DNA of 64,000 nt from assembly GCA_960531495.1 (NCBI GenBank), contig OY482862.1, positions 13,239,474 to 13,303,473 of the forward strand, given 5' to 3'. This document shows positions 9,873-20,144 of this stretch, piece after piece (within the stretch, counting starts at the first letter, position 1; each line of letters opens with the position of its first letter). This DNA comes from Zeus faber (taxonomy: Eukaryota; Chordata; Actinopteri; Zeiformes; Zeidae). A program made the position numbers and the translations under genes. The notes below the pieces were generated by a model that was not told the DNA's origin, searched no databases, and saw only the letters and a program-made list of their open reading frames with translations.

Positions 9873-11033
9873 ATGGCATTCTGCAATGAGAGCCTGCCTA
9901 TGGGCTGTGACTATATGGAGCCGGACAATATGGAGGAGCTAACAGAAACCCTCCCTGCAGAGGCCGGAACCCCTCTGATGTCCGTCACTCTCCGCATAAC
10001 TCTGGCGGCCATAATGATCTTCATGATCACTATCGGTTTCCTTGGAAACGCCATCGTCTGTCTGATTGTTTACCAGAAGCCTGCCATGCGATCTGCCATC
10101 AACCTCCTACTCGCCACGCTGGCGTTTTCGGACATCATGCTGTCTCTGCTCTGCATGCCCTTCACAGCAGTCACGGTGGCGACCGCCGACTGGCGCTTTG
10201 GAGGCGTCTTCTGCCGGGCGTCCATCATGCTGTACTGGCTGTTTGTCCTGGAGGGTGTGTCTATCCTCCTCATCATCAGTGTGGACCGTTTCCTCATCAT
10301 CGTGCAGCGGCAGGACAAGTTGACCCCCCATCGGGCCAAACTGCTGATAGCAGCTTCATGGGTGTTGAGCATGTGCGTGGCCCTTCCCTCTGTCGTTGGC
10401 TGGAGGGGCGGTGCAGCGAGCATTGGGGGTGCGTGGGCTCCCCAGTGTGTACTGGGATACAGTGAATCTCTGGCGGACCGGGGCTACACCGTGCTGTTGG
10501 CGGTGGCGGTGTTCTTCGTGCCGTTCGGCGTGATGCTCTACTCGTACCTGTGCATCCTCAACACGGTGCGCCGCAACGCTCTGAGGATACACAACCACAC
10601 CAGTGAGAACTCCTGTCTGCCGGCCCTGAACCAAGTGAGCAAACTGGGTCTCACCGGGCTGCAGCGCCCCCCGCAGGTCAACGTAGACATGAGCTTCAAG
10701 ACCAGGGCCTTCACCACTATCCTCATCCTCTTCATCGGATTCTCTGTGTGCTGGCTGCCTCACACCGTGGTCAGCCTGCTGGCTGTGTTTAGCAGGCGAT
10801 TTTACTACAGCTCGGCTTTCTACCCGGTCAGCGTCGGTGCTCTGTGGCTCAGCTACCTGAAGACGGTCTTCAACCCAGTGATCTACTGCTGGAGGATCAG
10901 GAAGTTCAGGGAGGCATGTCTGGAATTCATGCCCAAGAGCTGCAGACTGTGCCCCAGGGTGCCAGGCCGCAGCCGGAGGAGAGTGAGACCCAGTAACATC
11001 TATGTGTGCAGCGAGAGCCAGTCGGCAGTGTGA
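9873..11033 (+). CDS. gpr45: Orphan G-protein-coupled receptor GPR45
   Basis: This is a class A GPCR of 386 residues in one coding exon, a neuronal orphan receptor of the plasma membrane. The start ATG at 9873 gives MAFCNES with an N-glycosylation site at Asn5; the codon at 9867 is GTG and was not used. Seven membrane segments lie at about residues 41-66, 76-100, 112-136, 153-176, 204-228, 278-302 and 318-340. Visible landmarks are the GN motif in TM1 (Asn59), the disulfide cysteines Cys114 and Cys192, DRF in place of DRY at 138-140, CWLP in TM6, NPVIY at 334-338, and a C-terminus ending ESQSAV. As recalled, human GPR45 shares the DRF motif, the stretch ISVDRFLIIVQRQDKL and a C-terminus ending in QSAV. 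GPR63 is the nearest alternative and fits less well. Its position beside pou3f3 matches human synteny. Confidence 0.95.
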   Translation: MAFCNESLPMGCDYMEPDNMEELTETLPAEAGTPLMSVTLRITLAAIMIFMITIGFLGNAIVCLIVYQKPAMRSAINLLLATLAFSDIMLSLLCMPFTAVTVATADWRFGGVFCRASIMLYWLFVLEGVSILLIISVDRFLIIVQRQDKLTPHRAKLLIAASWVLSMCVALPSVVGWRGGAASIGGAWAPQCVLGYSESLADRGYTVLLAVAVFFVPFGVMLYSYLCILNTVRRNALRIHNHTSENSCLPALNQVSKLGLTGLQRPPQVNVDMSFKTRAFTTILILFIGFSVCWLPHTVVSLLAVFSRRFYYSSAFYPVSVGALWLSYLKTVFNPVIYCWRIRKFREACLEFMPKSCRLCPRVPGRSRRRVRPSNIYVCSESQSAV

Positions 11034-11148
11034 GGAAGGGACATCAAATCTGAAAGATGCACAAACCCGCCACAAATAACCCTCCACTTAGCTCTTATTC
11101 ATTGAATAAGAGCAATCAGAGCGAACTTGTCACGTACTGTTATAAAAA

Positions 11149-11154
11149 AATAAA
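11149..11154 (+). terminator. gpr45: Candidate gpr45 polyadenylation signal
   Basis: AATAAA lies about 115 nt after the stop codon. No other canonical signal is closer. Use is inferred from distance. Confidence 0.45.
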
Positions 11155-11496
11155 ACGTATGTAAGGCTGAAAGATTTGAAAGTAACAAACAAAAACAAAA
11201 CAAATAATACTGGGTGGACAGTTCTTGCAGTAATACTCACTTTACTTAATTCAAGGTGAATGTCAATCACATGTTTTACGACAGCTATTGTCCTGTTGTT
11301 TCTCTGATTAATGTCTTTCCTTGGTATGTGCCATCAGTTACATCTTTAGTGTGTGATTCATCCTAATTATCTTTGTGTTAAATTTTAAACTAACAGTGTT
11401 GTTCTACTAATGTGCTCCATCTCTACCAACAAGCACTACATTTTTTTTTGAAATGTACTTATTTTACAAAAAGAGAATAATATCGAAAGTTGTCGC
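11155..11496. other. Intergenic sequence, no gene seen
   Basis: This is A/T-rich unique sequence. TGFBRAP1 would be expected after GPR45 in human-like order, but no part of it is recognisable here. Confidence 0.5.
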
Positions 11497-12960
11497 AGCT
11501 CCCCTGCCACATGCCATCCAAGTGGCTTTTCCGGGGCCGTCTGACACAGGCGGTGATGTTGAGGACAACCCATTGTATTGAAGAGAGTGGCAAGATGTAA
11601 CAAGTGTGTCCCTGTGTGTGGGGATGGGTGATATTTACCTGTCTCATCGATTGCTCTGATGAGCAACAGGTGCACAGCCACTCCTGATCCCGGACCCAAT
11701 TAACTAGACCCAAGACAGGTGTGGCTGCTTAAATAACCCCCCCCCCCCCACCATCACCACCACCACCACCACCACATACCTCCAACACCAGACTGAGGCC
11801 AGGGAGAAACCGTGGACGAAGCTTACCCCCTTGAACCAAGCAGAGAAAAAAAAATACAATAAAATGCCTGGACTCTGAAACAGGGTTCCCATACCTTAAC
11901 ATAACAACCAGTCTCTGAATAAAGTTTCCCACGCTTAAAATGAGGAAAAAAAAAGGGACTCTAAAACAGAATTCCCATACCTTAAATAAACAAAAGTGTT
12001 CAACAAAAACGGTCCCCTTTCCCCAAGACCCGGAACAGTATGGTCCACAGCAACCCTCCCCCAGGGTGACGAAACAGACTTCCTCCTCCTCCCTTCAAGA
12101 GTGTGGGGCCTTGGGCTGCTGTGCTGGCTGGTGGAGGTGTAGCCGGGCTTGACTGTTGCAGGGGCTGCTTGGAGGGGTGCCCTGGCTGCTGGGCTGCTGA
12201 TGGTCAGGGCGGTGGCTGCTTGGAGGAGTAGCAAGCTGCACGCCGTTACCCTTGGTGGCTGCTGTGGCTGCTGCTCCCCCTGTCCTCCGCTGGCCATCCA
12301 CTGGGTGCTGCTGCTGCCAGCTGGGAGAGAGCTGGTGCTGTGGCAGTCTGTCGACCTGCTGGTGGCTCCAGTGCGTCTTTGGCTGGCCCGTCTGCGCCCC
12401 TTCCCTGTGTCGTGTCCATGTTCAGGCGCCCGTGTGGCAGTTCCCCTACCATAAGCCACTCAAGTGGCTTTTCCCAGGCTCCCCGGCACAGAGACACAGG
12501 GGATGATGTTGACGATAACCCATTTTATTGAAGAGAGCAGCAAGACGTAACAAGCCGGGAGCAGATTAAACGTTGTCATGACAAAGGCCCCGCTTCTGTG
12601 TGTGTGGGGATGGGTGACAACAGGTGCACAGCCACCCCTGATCCGGGGCCCAATTAACTAGATCCAAGACAGGTGTGGCTGCTCAAATCACACCACCCTC
12701 ACAGCACATGCCTCCAATACCAGACTGAGGCCAGGGAGAAACCGTGGCCGAATCCAGAATAAAACACCTGGACTCTGAAACATACCTTAACATAATAGCC
12801 TGACTCTGAAACAAGTTTCCCATACCTAACATAATAAAAGGCCGGACATAAAATCAGGGTTCCCCCACCCTTAATAAACAAAACGTTCAACAAAAACAGA
12901 ACATCACAGTCCATGGGCGACCCTCCCTAGACCGGTGTGATTGCTTAAATCACACCACCC
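11497..12960. repeat. Two-copy tandem duplication with a 942-bp period, class unknown
   Basis: Copy A starts near 11497 and copy B near 12439. They share, in order, an AAGTGGCTTTTCC segment, GATGTTGA-GA-AACCCATT-TATTGAAGAG, GTGTGGGGATGGGTGA, GCACAGCCAC-CCTGATCC, CCCAATTAACTAGA, CAAGACAGGTGTGGCTGCT, CCAGACTGAGGCCAGGGAG and CTGGACTCTGAAACA. Copies differ by substitutions and small indels. Between them (about 12065-12438) is a CTG/GCC-rich block. No terminal inverted repeats or coding domain were found, so the class is unknown. An LTR pair or an amplified minisatellite-bearing repeat are both possible. Confidence 0.75.
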
Positions 12961-13764
12961 CCACACCACAATAGTATCCTGTGAAACAGTGCTGATTTTG
13001 TATTTTACTAGAAAACTGGCTAAGTACATCAGTTGATTGTGTAATCATAGCTTTCCACAAAAGTCTAGATTTACTGGGTCGGTGTGTAAATGAGTGAGCA
13101 AGTGAGTGTGGAATCAGATGAATGGTTATGTATGCACACCTAATAATGTATACTTAATGAGTGAATGATCAAACTAGATAACTCCCATATCACAACTATG
13201 GGTTTTCAGAAATGAAATGTGATGGCTTGAGTACGGTATGACTCGGGGGTCAAACAAAGATTCTACTTAGAGCTTGTCTATATCAATAATTGTGTTGCTG
13301 GGATACTGCAAGCCACTATTGATTGTAAGTGGGTATTATTCTTTTGCCATGGCAGAAAACAACACACAGCGGCTCACGTGCTCCATTTGGACCCTCTAGC
13401 GCTGTCATTCACTGGCTCAGTGTTGAGGAGAATATTACATTTTTAAGGGTGAGCCTATGCAAAAAAGAGTTGTTTACTTTTTTGGCATCCTAATAAGTAT
13501 TTACTGTTGGCTAAGCAGTAAAAAGCGGTTAACAAGAAAAAAATAAAAAATAAAAAAACCAGCAATTTGTATGTTATATATTCCTGATAAACTTTATATG
13601 CATTCATTTTTTTATTGGTTTGTCTGTATTTGTACATATGAACCTTTTTTTTCAATATTAGGGCTGGGTTAAAAAACAAAACAATTACCCTCAGTTATTG
13701 TGTGACAGCAATCAGCTTTTAATGACATGTTGCTATGTATGAGAGCCAATTGGCTAATTCATGG
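12961..13764. other. Intergenic sequence, no gene seen
   Basis: This is unique A/T-rich sequence with a poly-A/T-rich patch at about 13540-13560. No coding or RNA gene is supported. Confidence 0.5.
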
Positions 13765-14239
13765 TTAAAGCAGCACTATGTAACTTTTGGGATTTGGCGC
13801 CCCTGCATTTTCTGGGTGAAATTGCACATTTACACTACTGTCGTCAAATTATAAATATAATAAAGCCCAAAAATAATTTATTTTACCGGACAAATTTGAA
13901 CCTGATCGGTCACGGTTCAACGGCAGTCTGTGTCACAAACGCAAATATAATGTACACCTAGGTTACTGCGCCAGATGTGCTCGGCCTGGTAGTTCGGCTC
14001 GCACGCGCGAGTCAGAGAGTGAAACAAAAAAAAAAAAAGGTCATTACCAAAGCCAAGGAAGCGAAATAGTGCCGTAAAGGGTAATACACTTTTCCCGGGA
14101 TTTCGTACCTAAACACAGAAGTTACATAGTGAAGTTACAAGAAGAGTCGTCGGGGAATGAAAGAGGTGCCATTCAGTGTACCATCAAAATTATTTTGAAG
14201 CTGTTATTTTACAGTAAAAGGTTTATAGTGTTGCTTTAA
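13765..14239. mobile_element. TTAA-flanked MITE
   Basis: The left end reads TTAAAGCAGCACTATGTAAC. The right end, in reverse complement, reads TTAAAGCAACACTATAAAC. The near-identical inverted ends begin with TTAA, the target duplicated by piggyBac and Kolobok elements. The element is 475 bp with no transposase. The assignment to either superfamily is inferred from TTAA alone. Confidence 0.65.
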
Positions 14240-15660
14240 TGACATGCAATTCATAATCGGTGTGATTCAGTGTTTACATGTGTCAAATGCATTTGAACTA
14301 CAGAAAAAGATTTTGAAACATTCTCCTCAAAATGGACTATATCACAATTGTACTGAACAGAGGTAACGACGATCCATGATTTATCTGTCTTTTTTTTTTT
14401 TTTTTTTTTAATCCTGATCAACAATTCGATGCAATGTGATAACAGACTCATGTGCAGGTCTGGGTCATGTCTCTGCTCCTACCTCATACTGCTGCCTCGA
14501 ATAATCACATTCAGGCCTTTAGTTCCCAATTTGGTGTCACTTTTCACATAATCTTAAAAGTTGATATCCAGGAGAGTTTTATTGGGGTATTTTCTTTCTT
14601 GGTGACTCGTTAATATATAATTATTATTATTTTTTAATTGGTTTTCTTTCTCTTTTTTTTTTTTGTTTACTTCTGTCATGTATTATGTCAAAACATGTGA
14701 GTTCTAATCCTTTTGACAACTCATGTTTATCGCTGAAAGCCAAAAATGAATTAGACGGTATTACACTTTGTTCAACACTCAATGTGCTAAGGCGCCCTTT
14801 TCGGGAACACCACGTGCACTGACTGTAACTGACCTGAATCAATCGGAATCAAGTGAAATTAATATCTCATATTGAATGGTGTCGTTTAACCCATTCGTTT
14901 TTCATGTGTACCAAGATTTTTTTTTTTTTTTTTAATATATATATTTAAAAATTGACTCTTCAATATAAAGAGGGTCATTAAAGGGTGTCGTTAATGTGCG
15001 ATCAGTTTATTCATTCTGAGTGTTTTGGCCAATCTATGTTGTGATGGATGTCAATGTGATGGAGTTTACATTGTATACAGTGTATGTCTATTTGACATGA
15101 TACATGCAGTAAAAACACACGAGAAGATCCTTGCTGGAAAACCGAGCCTATGCATTTTGTCCATTAATTACAGGATTATTTAACCATGGGGTTCTGTGGT
15201 TCAAAGTACGTGACAATGTGCAATACCGCTGGTGTTGAGTTTTATTTTTTTTTGTGGAGATGCTTTACATCACAGCAATAACAAAGCTTTCATACAATCC
15301 ATGTATAGAATATTCACCACGAAGAAAAGTCAAATTCTACAAACTGTGTGCCAGTATAACTGAACCAAACGCACACAAGGCTCCACATGTATTCAGTTGC
15401 TTTACCGTTCCTTCCAGCTTTTCGCACCGCCAGCTTCAAATGTAAAGATGTAAGAAATGTCGTCTTTATCTGCCCACTTTACCATTAATTATGTACATAA
15501 TGATTGCCATATAAAATAAAAATAAAAAGAAAATCGGAACATGCTGTCATCATGTATAAGTTGGTCAAATAAAAGTAAACACATTAACAGTATAAACGTA
15601 ATGCTATTAGATATAGTCGTTTTTAATTTAGTAATCATGTTAAGGTAATTTTGAACATTG
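14240..15660. other. Intergenic sequence, no gene seen
   Basis: This A/T-rich stretch has poly-T runs near 14390, 14655 and 14920 and an (TA) patch at about 14936-14945. No coding region is supported. Confidence 0.5.
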
Positions 15661-15783
15661 ATATTAATATTCGAGGTCCGAACAGAAGAACCGGGGCTGG
15701 ATCCGCTGGACGTTAAAAACCTTTTTGCGTTGGGTTGCGCGGAGCACGACGGGAAACGAAACCGCCGGTTTGGCAAAACAAAG
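15661..15783 (+). promoter_or_regulatory. c2orf49: CpG-rich promoter and 5' UTR of c2orf49
   Basis: CpG density rises sharply just before the ashwin ATG. No TATA box is seen. The start codon lies in AAAGATGGCGAC (15780-15791), which matches most of the TISU/YY1-type initiator SAASATGGCGGC. This suggests a TATA-less housekeeping promoter with a short leader. Confidence 0.5.
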
Positions 15784-17259
15784 ATGGCGACTGCCGTGCG
15801 GCGTGAAGGCGGCGATAAGGTCTCCGGCAACACGGACCTATTACTGCATCCCGAACTCCTGTCTCGGGAGTTTATGCACATGGTTTTAAACGAGGTAAGG
15901 ACGGGGGGGGGGGGGGTGTGCGAAACAGCGAAAAACCCGTGGAAATCGCTGTAATAAACGACACCAGCCCCGGAGCTGCCTTCGCTCTGCTAGCCGATTC
16001 GGCGTTAACTCGTTGAGTTTACGATACGCGCGTCGACTACATGCGTATGTAGTCGTGTGGGCTGTTGTTGTGGTTGCGCGTGTGTGTGTGTCAGATTTTG
16101 ACTTTGTACGTTTCTCGGTCAGAGAAACATCAGTGCCGGAGAGGGAGAAAGTCGTGACCGGCTCACGGAGCTCTACCTGCGGCACGTCATCCCGCTGCCC
16201 CAACGACCCTTACCCAACACCCGCTGGGGCCGGAGGATGGAGAAGAGAAGGGGCAGGCAAACAAACAGGTAACCCTGGTGCTGTTTTCACGGAAAATGTA
16301 AATGACCTCCTCGATCACTTGCTATTCCCCCCCCCCCCCCCCCCCCCCCCCCCACATTTAAAACTTTAAATTTCTTTATTTATGGCGAATTTTTCCTCCT
16401 TTTCTGTGATTGCCCATTTGTTCTGAGGTGTGCTGCTGACACCGCAATCCCATCCGATTATTTTGATAAGCAAGAGCCATTACATATATTTGTGTTATGC
16501 ATGTGCTCCCCGATATGCTGTTTAAAGTGCTGGTGGCGGGGTCCCCCTTAATGGCCAAAAGGCAAAGATCAGGCCTGAGCAAGAAGCGAAGGCAGCAGTA
16601 CAAATCACCCAACACAGAGAATTTTCCGCTTCAACAGCCAGTATTCCATGGAGGAAAAGGGGCTTTTGGGATTGCTCAAGACTCCAGACATAGATAGTAC
16701 TGTCGTGACATAACCATAAATCCCATGACAATACAATAACAATGTAAGACAAGAGAAGCTTATATTGTTGTATCGCCCAGCAGCGCCTGCTCAGCGTCTT
16801 TGTTTATTTGATACATTTTTAACAAAAACACGGTGGTTTTTCAGCTCGAGTCACAACCACAGTAGAAAGAGGCCTCCGATCGTATTCGATGGCAACTCCT
16901 CCAGCCCTCACCCCTTGAAAGTCAAGAGGCCAGAGGGAATCGCCGTGACAACAGGGATTACCGACAGGTTAAAACCACCTCCCACTGCAAATTTGTCCAA
17001 CCCCATCCGAAAACTGTCCAGCACCACAACCCCATCCTCCCCATCGCCCCACACCGTCAGCGCCACACAGACATCCAGCGCCAAACGAGACGCCGACAAC
17101 TCGGTAGGAACAGTCACCTATACTAATCAGCTGGATTGAATGGAAAACTTTTGATATCCTGGTCTGATTATTTCTAACTATGATAAAATGTCGTCTCTAC
17201 AGGGTGTTTCAAAGTCTCCAGAAATGAAGACAAAGATCCAGCGTGTGACATGGCCCTGA
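15784..17259 (+). CDS. c2orf49: Ashwin (C2orf49 homologue), four coding exons
   Basis: Exons are 15784-15894, 16123-16268, 16845-17103 and 17203-17259; all introns are GT-AG and the spliced frame is open for 190 codons plus TGA. Ashwin is a small nuclear protein described in vertebrate embryonic patterning and associated with the tRNA-ligase complex (recalled). Exon 1 carries DLLLHPELLSREF, exon 2 LTELYLRHVIPLPQRPLP followed by RWGRRMEKRRGR, exon 3 RKRPPIVFDG and DRLKPPP with a Ser/Thr/Pro-rich tail, and exon 4 the conserved end KIQRVTWP. Each block matches human C2orf49 as recalled. The protein is about 40 residues shorter than the human one; the missing part lies before the final IQ-VTWP block. 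It is convergent with fhl2, as in human. Confidence 0.93.
16327..16353 (+). repeat. Poly-C tract (27 C) in ashwin intron 2
   Basis: This is an uninterrupted run of 27 C. A second run of 31 C lies just after the gene at 17375-17405. Confidence 0.95.
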
Positions 17260-17373
17260 CCTCTGAATCCATAAAGCCTTTTTTTTTTTTTTCCCCCACA
17301 CCTGAATCTTTGGATCCAAAGCTCTATTTGGAGAGGATTAGTTTTACCTGGGGGCCTAAAAGGGTTTGGGAAT

Positions 17374-17374
<1 letters not shown>

Positions 17375-17405
<31 letters not shown>
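17375..17405 (+). repeat. Poly-C tract (31 C) downstream of ashwin
   Basis: This is an uninterrupted C run about 115 nt after the ashwin stop codon, probably in its 3' UTR. Confidence 0.95.
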
Positions 17406-17409
<4 letters not shown>

Positions 17410-18005
17410 ACTGTGCTATATCTGGCGCAAAGGATGAGTGAGATCTGTAATCACTCCTAGGAAGTTTCTCTGTTTACAAGTGAAAGCTCTGAAAAATCGG
17501 AACCTGTTAAAGACCCCCTCACCCCAAGCTGTGGTGCCTTTACTGTAACCTCCTCTTGGAAGCGTATCTTTGACTATACCGGTTGATTCATGTGCAGAAG
17601 TGGTCACTAGTGCTGTTTCCCAACCCTTTATTCACACACTTTTTCCAATGAAATAATCTCACGACCACTATCCTGTTAACCACTAAAAATGTCTGAAACA
17701 TGTATAACTGTGTTTTTTCATTATGGCCTGCTAGTAGGGATGCCAGACTCACAAACGATTTGTTCATAGAAAAATTCCTAGTTTTTACCAAAAAAAGCCA
17801 AGAACCGAATCTCCAAAAACAGTCGAGCCTTTCATCACTACTCATAGTCATCACTTGGAGAGTGAACCTTGTTCTGATGAACACACATTAGTGCAGTCTT
17901 GCAGTTTTGATCTTGCAACACAAAAGCCGGTTTCCATTATTTATTTATTTATTTATTAGTGGAATTTTAAAGATGTTCACTACACATCTGGCGAGTTCTC
18001 GTGGT
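17406..18005. other. Non-coding sequence after ashwin
   Basis: This is probably the 3' UTR and flank of ashwin. It has a short (ATTT)n run at about 17939-17957. No gene is seen. Confidence 0.45.
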
Positions 18006-18458
18006 GCACTAGTTAGGACTGAACGATTGATGGATTGAATTCAAACCAGTATCACAATTTAAGAGAATGCAATTTTCATATTGCAAAGGCTGCGATCAAA
18101 AAAGAAAAGCAAATGAAGTGTTGTGCATCTGTCTCCCTCTCCGACGGTACAGAAGATGTGCGTGCACCAGCGACGGGTTGCCCGCAGTCGGCTCGCCAGA
18201 ACAGTGTGTTGTAATTTGACATCTCCTTATGGGACGAAGCAAGCGCATATGGAACGAAACGTGCGTGATGGGGACACTTTCTCTGTGACCCCCCCCCCCC
18301 ATGTTGTGTTGGTCATACTATAGAATAAGTTATTGCTTGTAATATAGAAAATAAGAAACGTAAAAAAAAAAAATCGCATTCTAAATCGCAATCACAATAT
18401 TGGTCTAAAAAAATTGCAATGTGATTACTTTTCCAAATCGTTCAACCCTAGCACTAGT
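18006..18458. mobile_element. hAT-type MITE with 8-bp target duplication
   Basis: The element (18014-18450) begins TAGGACTGAACGATT and ends AATCGTTCAACCCTA, which are near-perfect inverted termini. It is flanked on both sides by the 8-bp duplication GCACTAGT (18006-18013 and 18451-18458). The 8-bp duplication and TAGGR termini identify a non-autonomous hAT element. Subterminal ATTGCAATGTGATT-like sequence is present; there is no transposase. Confidence 0.88.
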
Positions 18459-20069
18459 GTGCCGCTGCACAGTGGTTGGGAGGCAGACAGTTTTCATATT
18501 CCTCTACAGGGGAGAGGGTGAGAGCTATGATGGTTTTTGGCTTGTAAGGTCAACCTAATGATGGCCCGTTATGCTTTAAAATAATGGTTATTGAACACTT
18601 TTTGGTGGCAAACTCCATTACTGTAAATGACTCCAACAGTTTAAAATATGGTTGGAGACCATCTTTACGAGATCAATGTTCCAATACACTTATCTGTCTC
18701 ATAATCCTCTGAGATTTCGATCTGCTGAGGCTGTTTGCATTTGGTTTTAGTGGTTTATTGTATCTGGTTAAGACAGAACCTGAGCCACAAAATGCTGTTG
18801 ATTTCCACTGCAACCTCCTTAGGTTTTTCTTTTTGTTGTTTTTTTTTTAATATACCATAAATCTGAAATAAGTCAAGAAGAAATTCCTTGGCATAAAGCA
18901 ATTACACTTGTAATTACTCGAGATGCCAATCTTAACGGGTTGAGATCTTTCTGATTTTTAATTCATGTCCAACATATTTTAATTCAAGTGAATTACTAAT
19001 GTTCTCTTTTGTGAATGCATCACACATAACAGACATAGAGGGTCAATGACACGCAGATCACGTTCGGTCCCAAGGTAATAATTCTGCACAAATGTTTCTT
19101 AACTTTGCATTTTCCAATTTTTAAGTAAGATAAACTGAAAGACAAGGTTGGTGCCCAGGAGAGCGCATAATAATGACCTTTTTCTTCGGCTGAATTCCCT
19201 TAAGACACTCGTTGGACCCTTAACTGCTCTGCCCACCAGTGACACACAGGAATAAATGTGGTGGTGCAAAAATATGTTGTATGTACGTTATTTACACTTT
19301 GAAAATCAAATTAAATCAGAATCTAGACTAAATATAATTTCAAGTGTATGTAGTATTTATTTTTTATTTCAAAGGCTACACCCTGAAGTATGCCTGTTCA
19401 ATGAGTTCTAGGCTTATTTTAATCTTCAAATCCAATCCAGTTCAGAGAACTTCATGGGCTCATCATGTAAGATGCAGCTAGCTACGACTAAACCGCAGGA
19501 AAATGTGGATAAACAACTGTTCATATGACACTAGGAGCCATTCTTTATTGTGCTTTATTTGGATTCCAGACAAGCGATCTAAACCAACATCAGCATTCCA
19601 TCAACTAAATTGAGCATTTTGCCAAAACCCCTTGACACCGTGCCAATTTAGAACCAACACAAGTCGTGTTCTGAGCCCTAAACTATGTAATGCATGTCTC
19701 TAAATAGCATTTAAAAGAGTAAATGTATAACTTGAATATATTATTTTATTCAATTGATTATTACAACACTTGCATGCAAGAAGTCATGTTCATCATTACA
19801 ATATCAAGCTCATGCATGCAGAGAGCATCAAAAGCTGATCACCTGTTTCATTTCATATAAATATATTTTTAAAAGCTACCTAAGACTGATATGCAAGTTC
19901 TTCAGGTGGCTAATGTACTTTATATGCATGCCTGCAAAAAAAAAGAAAACTTATTTTGAAATGAAATTCCCCCTTGAGTTAAGCACTATTGTTAATTCTA
20001 GTAGCGTATGCAGTTCGTATATATTTTACAATGATCGCTTTGCCAGGTAGTAAGGGAAAACTGATGTTA
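18459..20069. other. Intergenic sequence between ashwin and fhl2
   Basis: This is unique A/T-rich sequence between the two convergent genes, including their 3' flanks. No coding or RNA gene is supported. Confidence 0.5.
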
Positions 20070-20075
20070 TTTATT
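20070..20075 (-). terminator. fhl2: Candidate fhl2 polyadenylation signal
   Basis: TTTATT on the plus strand reads AATAAA on the gene strand, about 70 nt after the fhl2 stop codon. Confidence 0.45.
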
Positions 20076-20144
20076 TTCATTATTCCTTGGTCGGTATTTG
20101 GCCATCATAAGAGAGGCCGAGTATCCAGCAGCTGTCACACTACT

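Noticed and set aside
12149-12454. GC-rich ORFs between the two copies of the 942-bp duplication
   Set aside because: They are frames through CTG/GCC-rich repeat sequence, present on both strands, with no domain.
11497-12960. CRISPR-like array
   Set aside because: There are only two long diverged copies, in a vertebrate genome, without short regular spacers.
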